A stretch of DNA of 64,000 nucleotides from Natronosalvus halobius (GCF_024138145.1 NZ_CP099997.1:2356001-2420000); one strand, 5' to 3'. Counted from the first letter of the stretch, positions 7,965 through 17,123 are shown. The notes: generated from the sequence alone by a model not told the origin. Made by a program: numbers and translations.

Positions 7965-8297
7965 ATGACACTCGAGGGCACGCTCGACGTGACCGTGACG
8001 GACGGCGTTCCGACGTTCGAACTGACGGTCGAAAACACCGGTTCGGACGACGTCACGCTCCAGTTTCGAAACGGCTGCAAGGCCGACTTCGCGGTCGAAG
8101 ACGACGGCGCGGAGCGCTGGCGACTCACGAACACCCGTATGTTCACGCAGGTGCTCTCCCAGGCCGACCTCGACGCCGGCGAGGCCACCACGTTCGAGGC
8201 GACCGGCGACCAGCTCGAACCCGGACAGTACACGGCCGTCGGCGAGTTGAACGCGGCGAATCACGACTGTACGGCTCGAGCCGAGTTCACGGTCTGA
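7965..8297 (+). CDS. BsuPI-like (intracellular proteinase inhibitor) domain protein
   Basis: A 110-residue, all-beta protein. The run FELTVENTGSDDVTLQFRNG, then CKADFAVEDDGAERWRL, a hydrophobic MFTQVLSQADLDAGEATTFE stretch and LEPGQYTAVGELNA are typical of BsuPI domains, an immunoglobulin-like fold first seen in a Bacillus proteinase inhibitor. No signal peptide is present, so it should be cytoplasmic. The ATG at 7965 is preferred over an upstream in-frame ATG because the added residues lack domain character. AT-rich TATA-like strings are at 7911-7918 and 7935-7939. Inhibitor activity is not implied in archaea. Confidence 0.75.
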   Translation: MTLEGTLDVTVTDGVPTFELTVENTGSDDVTLQFRNGCKADFAVEDDGAERWRLTNTRMFTQVLSQADLDAGEATTFEATGDQLEPGQYTAVGELNAANHDCTARAEFTV

Positions 8298-8518
8298 GCC
8301 GGTTCTGACCGCAAGCGGACGGATTTTGCTGGCGGGCACGTCGACGATTTGCCGCCAACGAGTCGTACGTACCGCCATCGTCACCGTCCGAGAAGTTCTT
8401 AATGATTATTGAATATAGTTATGCTCGCTGCGAGCGTACTCCTCTCGATGGAGATGATATCGATACTACCACTCGAGCGAAAAGTACAGGCAGTGTTCCG
8501 TTACGGCGAGGTGGAGCG

Positions 8519-9397
8519 ATGAGCTTCGCGTCGTCTACGGTGCACGCCGGCACCCGACTAGTGGGGTCGATCGGCCACGGCACACGACGGCTGCGCAAGC
8601 CCGCGTTCTACCTCGTTACGGCGGCCTTTCTCGCGTTTCTCCTGTTCGCGCTCCGCGATTCGATGCTCATGGTCGGCCGGGCGTGGACGGCAGGGTACGC
8701 GTTTCCGGGCCACCGCGTCCACCACGTGATGATCGGCGCCACGTTGACGGTGTTCGCCGCGACTATTGCAGTGCAACTGTTCCGGCCGGCCGAGCGCGTC
8801 GGGGCGCTCCAGGCAGCGCTCGCGTTCGTGATCGCGGCGTTCCTCATCACCGTCGCCGCATCCGGGCTAGCGGCCGCCGCCGAGATCGTGGCTTTCGTCG
8901 TACCGGTGTTCGTCATCGCCCTGTTGCACCCGGCCCGTCGCGACCTGATCCCGTCGCTCGAGCGACGGGGCCTCGACGCACGGCTGTTCGCCCTCGCGGC
9001 CGTCGGCGCCCTCGGCTTCGCTGCCGTCGCCGTCGGCGAGTTCGCGAATCACACGACGTTGACCAACGAACACGTCGTCTTCGGCCACTACGAGTTCCTG
9101 TCGTTCGCGGCGGCGTCGATCGGCCTGTTCGCGTTGCTGGGAGCCCTCCGGCCCGCCGGCTGGCGTGCACTCGTCTACGGGAGCGCCACCCTTGCCGTGT
9201 TCTTCGCCGTCGGTTCGTTGGCGTTCCCGGGCGCCGAGCAGGGCTCGAGTCTCGGGACCGCAGGGTCACTCGCCGTGATCGCCTGGGCCGCCGCGTTCGT
9301 CGCGCTCGCGGAGTACGGGGCTCGCACTGCCTCCGCTGACCCGGACATCGAACTCGACTCGAGTGCGACTCCCGGAACCGAGCCGCCACAGGCTTAA
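8519..9397 (+). CDS. Multi-pass membrane protein, unknown function
   Basis: A 292-residue protein with about seven to eight hydrophobic helices, starting near residue 28 (AFYLVTAAFLAFLLFALRDS). A His-containing loop GYAFPGHRVHHVMIGAT follows the first helix and another (NHTTLTNEHVVFGHYEFLSF) sits mid-protein. The paired His could bind heme or metal, but no known motif is recognised. The ATG at 8519 is chosen because the upstream in-frame extension is hydrophilic and unlike a membrane N-terminus. A TATA-like AT stretch lies near 8400-8420, implying a leader of about 90 bases if used. The downstream DUF5787-like gene starts 26 bp after the stop. Confidence 0.7.
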   Translation: MSFASSTVHAGTRLVGSIGHGTRRLRKPAFYLVTAAFLAFLLFALRDSMLMVGRAWTAGYAFPGHRVHHVMIGATLTVFAATIAVQLFRPAERVGALQAALAFVIAAFLITVAASGLAAAAEIVAFVVPVFVIALLHPARRDLIPSLERRGLDARLFALAAVGALGFAAVAVGEFANHTTLTNEHVVFGHYEFLSFAAASIGLFALLGALRPAGWRALVYGSATLAVFFAVGSLAFPGAEQGSSLGTAGSLAVIAWAAAFVALAEYGARTASADPDIELDSSATPGTEPPQA

Positions 9398-9422
9398 GCC
9401 CGTTCCGCCCCCAGCCCAGACA

Positions 9423-10430
9423 GTGAGCGAGTTTGCGTTCGAACTCGAGCTGTGTGCGGCCCTGGAGGCGCGTCGAGAGGGAATTCTCGCCCGCCAGCTC
9501 GGCGGGAGCGTTGCCAGCCCCGGTTCCCGCATCCTGGACGTCGTCTCCGTCGAGCCGGGCCCCGAGTTCGACCGGCGCACGGCCATCACCGCCGATTCGA
9601 TCCCCGACGCAGCCCTCGAGGCCGACGTGGGCACGGGCCGGGCGCGCTACTGGAAGGACTGCTTCGACTGCCACCCCGAACGGGCCCGCCGGGCGGTCGA
9701 GCGCGCCGTCGAGATTGGGTTTTTCGAGTCCGAGCGTCGCAACGGGCGGGAGTACGTCCGGCAGGTGGCTCGCTATCCCGACTGGTACGGGAAGTTGGTG
9801 GGAATCGAGAACAAGCCGGATCTGGGTCGACCAGGCGACCTCGAAGCCCAGTTGCGCCTCGACGCGAGCCTCGCGCTGGTCGACGAGGCGGTGCTGGCGA
9901 CGGAGAGTTACGTGACGCGAGCGCACCTCAACCGAATCCCCGAGGAGGTGGGCGTCTGGCGGATACACCGCGATGAGACGGCAGCGCCGACGGGCCCGGT
10001 AGACAATACTATAGAAATTGAAATAATACGCGACCCCGCTCCATTACCGACCGCAGCGGCCGGTATCGAACCCCTCGAGTACCATCCTGGACGGACCGAC
10101 GTCGCGGTGGTTTCGCCGGAACGGAAGGCTCGAGCCAGGCGCCGACTTGCCGAGCGAGCGTACGGGAAGGGGTGGCGAACCTACGAGTTTCCCGCGTGTG
10201 CGGCCTGCGGGCCGCTCGAGCGGGACGACGCGACCCTGCCGCACTGCCGGTGGGCCGGCCGCGTCGTGGACGCGAGTTCGGAGTGCGGGACGGCGTGTCC
10301 GGGCTACGAGCCGGTCCAGGAGACAGAAATTCGGGTAGACCTCGAGGCCGAGCGCGACGAACGGACGCCGTGGGTGGCCGATCCGGCCGGAAAGCGGCGC
10401 CGACAGTCGGGACTGGATCGGTTCTCCTGA
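9423..10430 (+). CDS. DUF5787-like protein, possible PD-(D/E)XK-type fold
   Basis: A 335-residue protein read from a GTG at 9423; this start gives the compact N-terminus SEFAFELELCAALEARREGI. Mid-protein, KLVGIENKPDL followed by a long helix LEAQLRLDASLALVDEAVLA resembles the E-x-K strand plus helix of PD-(D/E)XK nucleases. Earlier there is a Cys/His pair, YWKDCFDCHPERARR. The C-terminus has a Cys-rich cluster (CAACGPLE, CRWAGRV, SSECGTACPGY) that probably binds zinc. I believe it belongs to the haloarchaeal DUF5787 group. Nuclease activity is only a hypothesis. It lies 26 bp after the membrane-protein gene and converges on the metallo-beta-lactamase gene. Confidence 0.65.
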   Translation: MSEFAFELELCAALEARREGILARQLGGSVASPGSRILDVVSVEPGPEFDRRTAITADSIPDAALEADVGTGRARYWKDCFDCHPERARRAVERAVEIGFFESERRNGREYVRQVARYPDWYGKLVGIENKPDLGRPGDLEAQLRLDASLALVDEAVLATESYVTRAHLNRIPEEVGVWRIHRDETAAPTGPVDNTIEIEIIRDPAPLPTAAAGIEPLEYHPGRTDVAVVSPERKARARRRLAERAYGKGWRTYEFPACAACGPLERDDATLPHCRWAGRVVDASSECGTACPGYEPVQETEIRVDLEAERDERTPWVADPAGKRRRQSGLDRFS

Positions 10431-10490
10431 TCACTGAGCGGGCGATAACTGAGCGGACACGAACGCTCGAGGAGAGGGAGGTAAAGAGGT

Positions 10491-11315
10491 CTACAGCGAG
10501 TATCGCTCCCCGTCCACCGCCAACGGCTCCTCGAAGGCCTCCTCCGCCGGGTAGAAGTGTGCGAGGTGCACCAGCCGCGTGCGCTCGGCCGCGAGTTCGT
10601 CGGCCAGCGCGAGCGCTCCCTCGCGCGTCATGTGCTTCGTGCCGAACGTCCGCGGAATCCCGTCGGGCCCTTCGTGGCGGCCACCGATTGGGTGTTTCTC
10701 GGCGAGGTGCGCCGGAACGATGGCCTCCGCGAGCAGGAGGTTGGGGTCGGCGAGAACGGCCCGCGAGTCGTCCGGAATCGCGTAGCTGGTGTCGCCTGTG
10801 ATCGACAGCTTCGCGCCTGTCTCCGGGTCCTCGACCGCCAGCCCGTAACAGACCAGCGGCGGGTGGACGACCGGAACCAGCGTGACCTCGAGTCCGCAGG
10901 TCGAAAAGGGCTCGAGCGGCGTCCGCGGGTGGACCGTCACCGCGTCGAGGTAGTGGTAGTCCGCGTCCACGGTCTCGGCGACGGTCTTCCCGGTCTCGGG
11001 GTCGGTCTCGTCAGCCGCGTAGACGTCCAGGTGACGGAGCAAGCGGAAGACGTTGCCCAGACCGTCGAGGTGATCGAAGTGAATGTGCGTGATGATCGCC
11101 GCGTCGGGAAGGGAGACCTCGTCACGGAGGAACTGATAGCGAAAGTCGGGGCTGGCGTCGATCAGGAGGCACTCGCCCGTTCGCTCGTTTTCGATGTGGA
11201 CCGAGAATCGGGTGCGCTCGACGTCACGTTCTTCGGCCAGCCGGCAGGTCTCGCAGTCACAGCCGACGGTGGGCGTCCCGGTGGTGTCTCCGGTACCGAG
11301 CAACGTGACCTCCAC
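10491..11315 (-). CDS. PhnP-like metallo-beta-lactamase-fold hydrolase
   Basis: A 274-residue protein starting at GTG 11315. The resulting N-terminus (VEVTLLGTGDTTGTPTVGCD) matches PhnP-type proteins. An upstream GTG (11327) and a distant ATG (11477) remain possible. Features are the LLGTGDTTGTP strand, a zinc knuckle GCDCETCRLAEERD, DASPDFRYQFL, the metal motif THIHFDHLDG, and later metal ligands HPP, GDTSYAI and HLAHFYP. PhnP and relatives hydrolyse phosphoribosyl cyclic phosphates and similar phosphodiesters with two metal ions. No phosphonate genes are nearby, so the substrate is open. It may share a transcript with the hydrolase upstream, but the gap is about 170 bp. Confidence 0.85.
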   Translation of the reverse strand: MEVTLLGTGDTTGTPTVGCDCETCRLAEERDVERTRFSVHIENERTGECLLIDASPDFRYQFLRDEVSLPDAAIITHIHFDHLDGLGNVFRLLRHLDVYAADETDPETGKTVAETVDADYHYLDAVTVHPRTPLEPFSTCGLEVTLVPVVHPPLVCYGLAVEDPETGAKLSITGDTSYAIPDDSRAVLADPNLLLAEAIVPAHLAEKHPIGGRHEGPDGIPRTFGTKHMTREGALALADELAAERTRLVHLAHFYPAEEAFEEPLAVDGERYSL

Positions 11316-11489
11316 GGTCAGGGCCACCTCCGGAGCCGGTCGCTCGAGGAAGGGGACGTCATTGGCAGGAGATACGACCGTGGGGGATAAGGGTGTTACC
11401 CGCTCGCGTTCAGGAATTCGCCGTTCAGCCTCCGGCCCAAAGATAACGAGCGCATCCGACGCGAAGGTCTCGCGCAATCTCGAGGCAGC

Positions 11490-13580
11490 TTAGAGGGACG
11501 TGTCGAGACCAATCACGGTGACCGACGCCGCGGTCCCGTCCGCGCTCGCCCAGAGGTCGCCACTCGCGCTGTACTCGAGTGGCCCGAACTCGTGCTCGCC
11601 CGTCTCTGTGGGAACCTCCGCGTAGTAACGCACCGAGTCGCCTGCCTCGAGCGGGTCGTCGAACTCGACGTAGGTCGACCCCTCGACCTCGGTGACCGAG
11701 TGGTCGTCGCCGCCTACCACCGTCCAGCCATCGGGGAGGCGGTCGCGAACCAGGGTCGCCTCCGTCGTCGAGTCGACGGTGAGGTCGATCCTGGCCGTCT
11801 GGCCGGCGGTGTAGGCCGACGAATCTTGCTCACGCGAGAGGGTCGCGGTGGGGAACGTCGGCGCGTCGAGGCCCTCGGCGATGCCGTCGAACCGAAGACA
11901 CGACTCCGAGAGGACGACCTGGTTCGTCGACTCGTTGTCGGGGTCGTGTCTGACCCAGTCGGCGTTGTCCGAGGCGACGGCGACGCCGAGTCGCGACCCG
12001 GCCTCGAGCGTCCAGTCGATGTCCCAGCACGCGACCGGGACGCGGTAGGCGCCGTCCGTCGGCGTCGGGGACTCGTCGTCGATTCCGTCGCGGAACCGCG
12101 AGTTCCAGAAGCCTCGGGCGAAGATCCGGGTGCTGTCGTCGGGTCGGCGCTCGTAGACGACAGTCGTGAACCAGGTGTCGTCGCTCGAGGCGACCAGGAG
12201 GTCCGCCGTGACGTGCCCGGCGACTCGCACCGACTCCTCGAGGCGCGGGCTCTCGAACATGAGGTGGTCGGGTCCAGAGGATCGCTCGGCGAACATCCCG
12301 TCTTCGTCCACGGGCGGCGAGGCGTCCTCGAAACTCGAGACGCCGGTCCCCAGCAACTCGAGTTCGCCCGCTGCGGGGTCGTCGCGGACGAGCGGGAACG
12401 CCGTCTTCTCGGCGGCAGCCGGCGGCCAGACGTCGAACTGCGTCCGCGGTGAGGACGCCGACTGGACGTCGACCGGCGGGAGGTCCATCACGTCGGTCTC
12501 GACGCCGTCGACCAGCCAGTGGTCGAACCAGGCGTGATACAGCGCCGGACTATCGGGGTACTGCCCGGCGGCGTGACCCCAGTCGCCGACGACGAGCCGT
12601 TTCGGGTGGTCGTCGGGGAGCGCCTCGTAGAACCGGGTCGATCCCCAGCGCTTGACGTTGCGGTCCTCCCAGCCGGCTTCCATCATCACGGGACACTCGA
12701 CGTCCGCGGCGCGTCGGCGGTAGTCGCGCTCGATCCAGAACTCGTCGTAATTGGGATCGTACTCGTAGGATCGGATCTCGTGCTCGAGCCGGTTGCTGGG
12801 CTCGACGCGAGTCGTGAGCGAGTCGAGCAGTTCCTCGGGATACTCGACCGCTGCCGGCGGGATGAGCCCGAAGCCGAAGTCGAACAGCGTCGGCGTCCCG
12901 TAGGTGTCCCACGGACAGGCGCCGTGGAACCGGTAGTCGTACCAGCGGTCGATGGCGACCTGCGGGACGATTGCTTGCAGGTGTTCGGGAGCCTCGATAG
13001 CGGCCGCCAGCTGGGTCGTCCCGTCGTAAGAGCCCCCGATCATTCCAATGTTCCCGTTGGTCCAGTCCGCCTCGCCGAGCGCATCGATCAGTTCCCGCCC
13101 GCTGAGGCGCTCGCGGATGCCGCCGTAGTCGTAGTAGCCCCCGGAGTTGCGCGTCCCGATGAGGTCGAACTGGGCGCGAGCGTAGCCACGCGGCACGAAG
13201 AAGTCGGCAATGGCGTCTCTCGCGGGACTCTCGCCACCGTTGAGCGCCTGATACAGGTCGTTGTACGGCGAGTAGGTGAGGATCACCGGAACGTCGGAAA
13301 CGGGCTCACCGCTTGCGTCGACGGGACGGATAACCTCGCCGTACAGCGATGGCGACTCCGTCACCCCTTCGCCGTCGCGATTTTCGAAGGTGAACTCGAC
13401 CTCGATGGAGTGGGACTCGGGGTCGCCGAGGTCGTAGCGTGGTTCGGTCTCCCCGCTGGTGGTTTCGATCCCGTCCGTCGCCGCGACGGACGCGGACCCG
13501 AGCAGACCGAGCACGCTCGCCCCGGCGAGGACGCCGGACGCTTTCAGAACCGATCGCCGATCGACTGGCTGCCGTGACAT
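11490..13580 (-). CDS. Secreted CocE/X-Pro dipeptidyl-peptidase-type hydrolase
   Basis: A 696-residue protein starting at 13580. This start exposes a Tat signal, DRRSVLKASGVLAGASVLGL with an Ala-x-Ala-like end near 34. The alpha/beta-hydrolase core has the nucleophile elbow GGSYDG (Ser184), a likely acid Asp306 (GWEDRN) and His336 in GDWGHAAG. A jelly-roll domain typical of the S15/CocE family follows (about 430-590). The last 100 residues form an extra beta-sandwich domain (TAGQTARIDLTV, DPLEAGDSVRYYAEVP). The family cleaves X-Pro dipeptides or esters. It is divergent from the FAD-linked oxidase gene, with a 273-bp gap that should contain both promoters. The substrate cannot be inferred. Confidence 0.85.
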   Translation of the reverse strand: MSRQPVDRRSVLKASGVLAGASVLGLLGSASVAATDGIETTSGETEPRYDLGDPESHSIEVEFTFENRDGEGVTESPSLYGEVIRPVDASGEPVSDVPVILTYSPYNDLYQALNGGESPARDAIADFFVPRGYARAQFDLIGTRNSGGYYDYGGIRERLSGRELIDALGEADWTNGNIGMIGGSYDGTTQLAAAIEAPEHLQAIVPQVAIDRWYDYRFHGACPWDTYGTPTLFDFGFGLIPPAAVEYPEELLDSLTTRVEPSNRLEHEIRSYEYDPNYDEFWIERDYRRRAADVECPVMMEAGWEDRNVKRWGSTRFYEALPDDHPKRLVVGDWGHAAGQYPDSPALYHAWFDHWLVDGVETDVMDLPPVDVQSASSPRTQFDVWPPAAAEKTAFPLVRDDPAAGELELLGTGVSSFEDASPPVDEDGMFAERSSGPDHLMFESPRLEESVRVAGHVTADLLVASSDDTWFTTVVYERRPDDSTRIFARGFWNSRFRDGIDDESPTPTDGAYRVPVACWDIDWTLEAGSRLGVAVASDNADWVRHDPDNESTNQVVLSESCLRFDGIAEGLDAPTFPTATLSREQDSSAYTAGQTARIDLTVDSTTEATLVRDRLPDGWTVVGGDDHSVTEVEGSTYVEFDDPLEAGDSVRYYAEVPTETGEHEFGPLEYSASGDLWASADGTAASVTVIGLDTSL

Positions 13581-13853
13581 ACGCTCGAGCACAACAGTCG
13601 CCCTAAAGAGGGTGTTGACAATCCCGTCAAAACGTTCGTGAGGTTTGGATCGCAAAATCGACCGGCCTGCTAACGCCAGAAATGGCTACACCAACCGCGA
13701 CGACGACTGAAGCGGGCGAGAGTCGATCAGGAAGGGGAGATCTCCGTTATTTGTAACTAATGACCGTCTTGCATCGTTTGCACGAACGGCAGTGGGTGAC
13801 AGAAAGTCACTAGCTAGCTACCTACCCCTCGGGATCGTATCACCGGAGACGCT

Positions 13854-15296
13854 ATGACCCACATGACCATCACCACCCGCGAGGGGGTGACGACCACATT
13901 CCCCGAGGAGACGATCGAGACGTTTCACCGGCGTTTACGCGGCCCGTTGCTCTCCCCGGCGGATCCGGAGTTCGAGGAAGCGACGAGTCTCTGGAACGGC
14001 ATGATCGAGAAGACGCCGGCGATCGTCGTCCAACCGACTGGGACGGCTGACGTCGTGACCGCGGTCGAGTTCGCCCGCGAGCACGACCTCTCGCTCTCGG
14101 TGAAGGGAGGTGGGCACAACATCGCTGGCACGGCACTGGTCGACGGCGGCCTGACAATCGACATGTCCCGTCTCCGGGGGGTCATCGTCGACCCCGAAGC
14201 GCGGACTGCAACGGCCCAGGCTGGTTGTCTCATCGGCGACGTAGACCACGAAACACAGCTTCACGGGCTCGCGACGCCGTTGGGCTTCGTCTCCGAAACT
14301 GGACTGGCCGGTCTAACCCTCGGCGGCGGCTTCGGGTACCTGACCCGCCGATTCGGATGGACAGTGGACAATCTGCTCGAAGTCGAAATCGTCACCGCCG
14401 ACGGCCGGGTCCGACGCGCCAGCCGCGAGGTGAACGCGGATCTCTTCTGGGCCATCCGCGGTGCCGGCCACAACTTTGGTATCGTCACCTCGTTTACGTT
14501 CCAGCTGCACGAGGTGGGGCCGACCGTCTACGGCGGACTCATCGCCTGGCCCTTCGAACGAGCTGGCGAGATACTCAAGGCGTACCGGGAGATTACGGCC
14601 GAAGCGCCCAGAGTCCTGACGGCGTTCCTGATCATCCGTCGGGCTCCGCCAGCACCGTTCGTTCCCGAGGACTGGCACGGCAAGCGTATCTGCGCCATGA
14701 CCGTCTGCTACAGCGGTGACGTAGACGAGGTGGACGAGGCCCTCGCCCCGATCCGAGCGCTAGAAAATCCCGTCGTCGATCTCCTTCAAGAGCAGCCATA
14801 CACGCAACTGCAGTCGTATCTGGACGCGACCCAGCCGAAAGGCAACGAGTACTACTGGAAGACCGAGTTTGCCGCCGAGTTGAGCGACGAGTTTCTCTCG
14901 ACGATGCGAGAGCTAGCCGACGAGTGCCCCATCCCGGGAGCGCAGTTGGTCTTCGCTCACGTCGCCGGGGCGCTCAACGAGCGCGACGACGACGACGGGG
15001 CCGTCGGCAACCGTGACATTCGCTTCGTGTACGGTGCCGCCGGCATGTGGGAGCCGGACGAGCCCCTGTCGGCGGAGTACCAGCGATGGATCCGCGACGC
15101 GTGGGAGCGGTTCCAGCCGTTCTCGACCGGCGGGAACTACGTCAACTTCCAGACCGCAGACGACGACGAGGAACGAGTTCGGGCGACGTACGACGAGAAC
15201 TTCGATCGCCTCGTCGAGGCCAAAACGACGTACGACCCGGACAACGTATTCCGATCGAATCGGAATATCCGTCCAACCGGTACCCGGGCCCGTTGA
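13854..15296 (+). CDS. FAD-linked oxidase, berberine-bridge-enzyme-like
   Basis: A 480-residue protein; a second ATG three codons in (13863) is an equally good start. The PCMH-type FAD domain covers about 45-220: VVQPTGTADVVTAVEFAREH, then VKGGGHNIAGTAL with His88 as the likely covalent FAD attachment, and TLGGGFGYLTRRFGWTVDNL. The BBE C-terminal motif, YVNFQTADDDEERVRATYDE, then YDPDNVFRSNRNI, is intact. No Cys is visible at the second flavin-linkage position of bicovalent members, which suggests 6-HDNO-like single linkage. No signal peptide is present. The family oxidises sugars or alkaloid-like amines with oxygen; the substrate is unknown. It is divergent from the CocE-like gene. Confidence 0.85.
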   Translation: MTHMTITTREGVTTTFPEETIETFHRRLRGPLLSPADPEFEEATSLWNGMIEKTPAIVVQPTGTADVVTAVEFAREHDLSLSVKGGGHNIAGTALVDGGLTIDMSRLRGVIVDPEARTATAQAGCLIGDVDHETQLHGLATPLGFVSETGLAGLTLGGGFGYLTRRFGWTVDNLLEVEIVTADGRVRRASREVNADLFWAIRGAGHNFGIVTSFTFQLHEVGPTVYGGLIAWPFERAGEILKAYREITAEAPRVLTAFLIIRRAPPAPFVPEDWHGKRICAMTVCYSGDVDEVDEALAPIRALENPVVDLLQEQPYTQLQSYLDATQPKGNEYYWKTEFAAELSDEFLSTMRELADECPIPGAQLVFAHVAGALNERDDDDGAVGNRDIRFVYGAAGMWEPDEPLSAEYQRWIRDAWERFQPFSTGGNYVNFQTADDDEERVRATYDENFDRLVEAKTTYDPDNVFRSNRNIRPTGTRAR

Positions 15297-15356
15297 TCGA
15301 AAGACCGACGGGTAGATGAGATGGTCGACTCCCAGTCGGTGGGTCGTTCGAACCGT

Positions 15357-16820
15357 TCAGTGGTTGTGGTCGTGACCGTGATCGTGATCGTGCGAGTGCC
15401 CCCCGTCGCTCGCCGCCCCTAGATCTCCGCCGGCGACCAGCGCCTCGTGATCGCCGTCGATCATATCCATGTTCTTCAGGTTGTCTCGCTCCTCGAAGTC
15501 CTGGACGGCCTCGAGGAGGTCCTTCTGTGTAAGCGTCGTCCGGTTCTCGGTCAGGGCCTCGAGGACAGCCTCCCGCATGACCATCCGGAGATCACTCCCG
15601 GTCATCCCCTCGGTCGCGTCGGCGACGGCGTCGGGGTCGAACTCGTCGATGTCCATCGCGCGGGTGATGACCCGCAGGATGTCCGAGCGCATCCCCGTGT
15701 CGGGTTTGGGGAAGTTGACGATTTCGTCGAAGCGCCGCCACGCCGCGGCGTCGAGCTGGTCGGGGTGGTTCGTCGCCCCGATCAGGAGGACGTCGTCCTG
15801 GATGAGCGAAACGTTGTCGATACTCTTGAGCAGGGTGTTGACCGCCCGCTTGAGCGCAGCGTGTTCGTCGCTGCGGCGGGTCTTGGCGACGAAATCGAAC
15901 TCGTCGATGAACAGGATACAGGGTGAGAGTCGCTTTGCCACCTCGAACGTCTTGTCGACGTTCTTGGCCGTCTCGCCGAGGTACTGGCTGGTGATCATCG
16001 AGAGTTTGACCTCGACGAACGGCAGGTCCATGTCGTGAGCCAGCGCGCGGGCCGTCGACGTCTTCCCGGTGCCCGGCGGGCCGACGAACAGCAGTTTACC
16101 GATCTCGCGCAGGCCGATCTGGGCGAGGTAGTCGCGGTGTTCGATCGCCTTGGCGATCTTCTCGATTTCGGACTCCTGGTCCGACGTCAACACCAGGTCG
16201 TCGAGAGTGACGTCGACCTCCTCGGGGGCGCGCACTTCCACGAGGTCGAGCATCTCCTCGTCCTCTTCGTCCTCGAAGTACTCCTGGAGGAGGCCGTCGA
16301 TCCACACCCGGTCGGCCTGGATCGGTCGGTTCTGCTCGCGGGCAGCTTCGTAGTCCACGTCGCCATCGAGCCCCTCGCGCCCCTCGAAGTGCTTCGCGAG
16401 CGTCGGGTTCGCCTGGATGCGGTCGGCGTCGGTTCGCTCGAGGTACCACCGTTCCGCGAGGTCGTCTTCGGTGAGCGAGATCGACCCCGAGAAGTCGTCG
16501 CGCTCGGTGAACATGAGGTCGCTGACGGCGTTCCACGGGCGGTCGACGCCGGTGGCCTCCCGGATGGTCGTGTTGGTCGCCGACAGCGGGCGAGAGATGC
16601 CGCCGCGATGGCGTCGTCCGCGGCCGGAACCCGCGCCAGTGCTCGCGGCGTCGCCTGTATCGGACGCGTCGTCGGTGTCGTCGTCGGTCCCACCAGCGGC
16701 GCCCGTCCAGAAGACCCGGCGGATCGCCGGCGGGAGGTCGTTTTCGTCGAGAGAACGGTCGTTCGAGTAGATGCTCGCCGTGAGCAGGAACTCGACGACC
16801 TCGAGCGCCGGAGTACTCAT
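15357..16820 (-). CDS. AAA-family ATPase with His-rich C-terminal tail
   Basis: A 487-residue protein. The AAA domain spans about 215-445: Walker A GPPGTGKT (247-254), Walker B ILFIDEFD (302-309), sensor-1 GATN (348-351), and an arginine-finger-like WRRFD near 361-365. The C-terminal lid carries LTENRTTLTQKDLLEAVQDF. It resembles proteasome/CDC48-type AAA modules but has one AAA domain and a distinct helical N-terminal region, with a low-complexity stretch at about 42-75. The last 14 residues are nearly all His, Asp, Gly and Asn (GHSHDHDHGHDHNH). It should remodel proteins in the cytoplasm; the partner is unknown. No protease gene is adjacent. Confidence 0.8.
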   Translation of the reverse strand: MSTPALEVVEFLLTASIYSNDRSLDENDLPPAIRRVFWTGAAGGTDDDTDDASDTGDAASTGAGSGRGRRHRGGISRPLSATNTTIREATGVDRPWNAVSDLMFTERDDFSGSISLTEDDLAERWYLERTDADRIQANPTLAKHFEGREGLDGDVDYEAAREQNRPIQADRVWIDGLLQEYFEDEEDEEMLDLVEVRAPEEVDVTLDDLVLTSDQESEIEKIAKAIEHRDYLAQIGLREIGKLLFVGPPGTGKTSTARALAHDMDLPFVEVKLSMITSQYLGETAKNVDKTFEVAKRLSPCILFIDEFDFVAKTRRSDEHAALKRAVNTLLKSIDNVSLIQDDVLLIGATNHPDQLDAAAWRRFDEIVNFPKPDTGMRSDILRVITRAMDIDEFDPDAVADATEGMTGSDLRMVMREAVLEALTENRTTLTQKDLLEAVQDFEERDNLKNMDMIDGDHEALVAGGDLGAASDGGHSHDHDHGHDHNH

Positions 16821-16966
16821 TCGCGGAACCTAGTCACCACACGCCCTTAATCCCGTCGTCACGGCCTCGACCCGACGGCTGTCATCGAGGACCAAACGGC
16901 TCGTTCCCGTCGTCGACGGTCAGAGAGTCCGCGAGTGCCGTCGTTCGAGGGACGTGACGACGTCAA

Positions 16967-17011
16967 AATGCCCTTCATAGCTCTACCTTGTGACCAGAAG
17001 TACTTAAAGGA
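16967..17011 (+). repeat. 45-bp direct repeat, copy 1 (promoter-like)
   Basis: This stretch is identical to 17079-17123, offset by 112 bp. It contains GAAGTACTTAAAGG, which looks like a BRE plus haloarchaeal TATA box (TTAAA), near its right end. Both copies point toward mptA. Confidence 0.85.
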
Positions 17012-17078
17012 GAAAGGAGTGTTACCGAGGCACACGGGCAGGTCCAGCGCAATGGCTCGCGAGGTGGAACGACGCCAG

Positions 17079-17123
17079 AATGCCCTTCATAGCTCTACCT
17101 TGTGACCAGAAGTACTTAAAGGA
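17079..17123 (+). promoter_or_regulatory. 45-bp direct repeat, copy 2; candidate mptA promoter
   Basis: A perfect second copy of 16967-17011, with the GAAGTACTTAAAGG element at its right end. It lies about 140 bp before the mptA ATG, so transcription from it would give a leader of around 120 nt. The stretch 17124-17264 holds no convincing gene and could contain a leader element; none was recognised. Confidence 0.5.

Noticed and set aside
13581-13853. Hidden gene in the gap between the CocE-like and FAD-oxidase genes
   Set aside because: No open frame with coding character was found; the region is best read as two divergent promoters.
17052-17105. A 17-codon frame between the duplicated mptA promoter copies
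   Set aside because: Too short and without a motif to call a gene; it is mentioned only as a possible upstream peptide.
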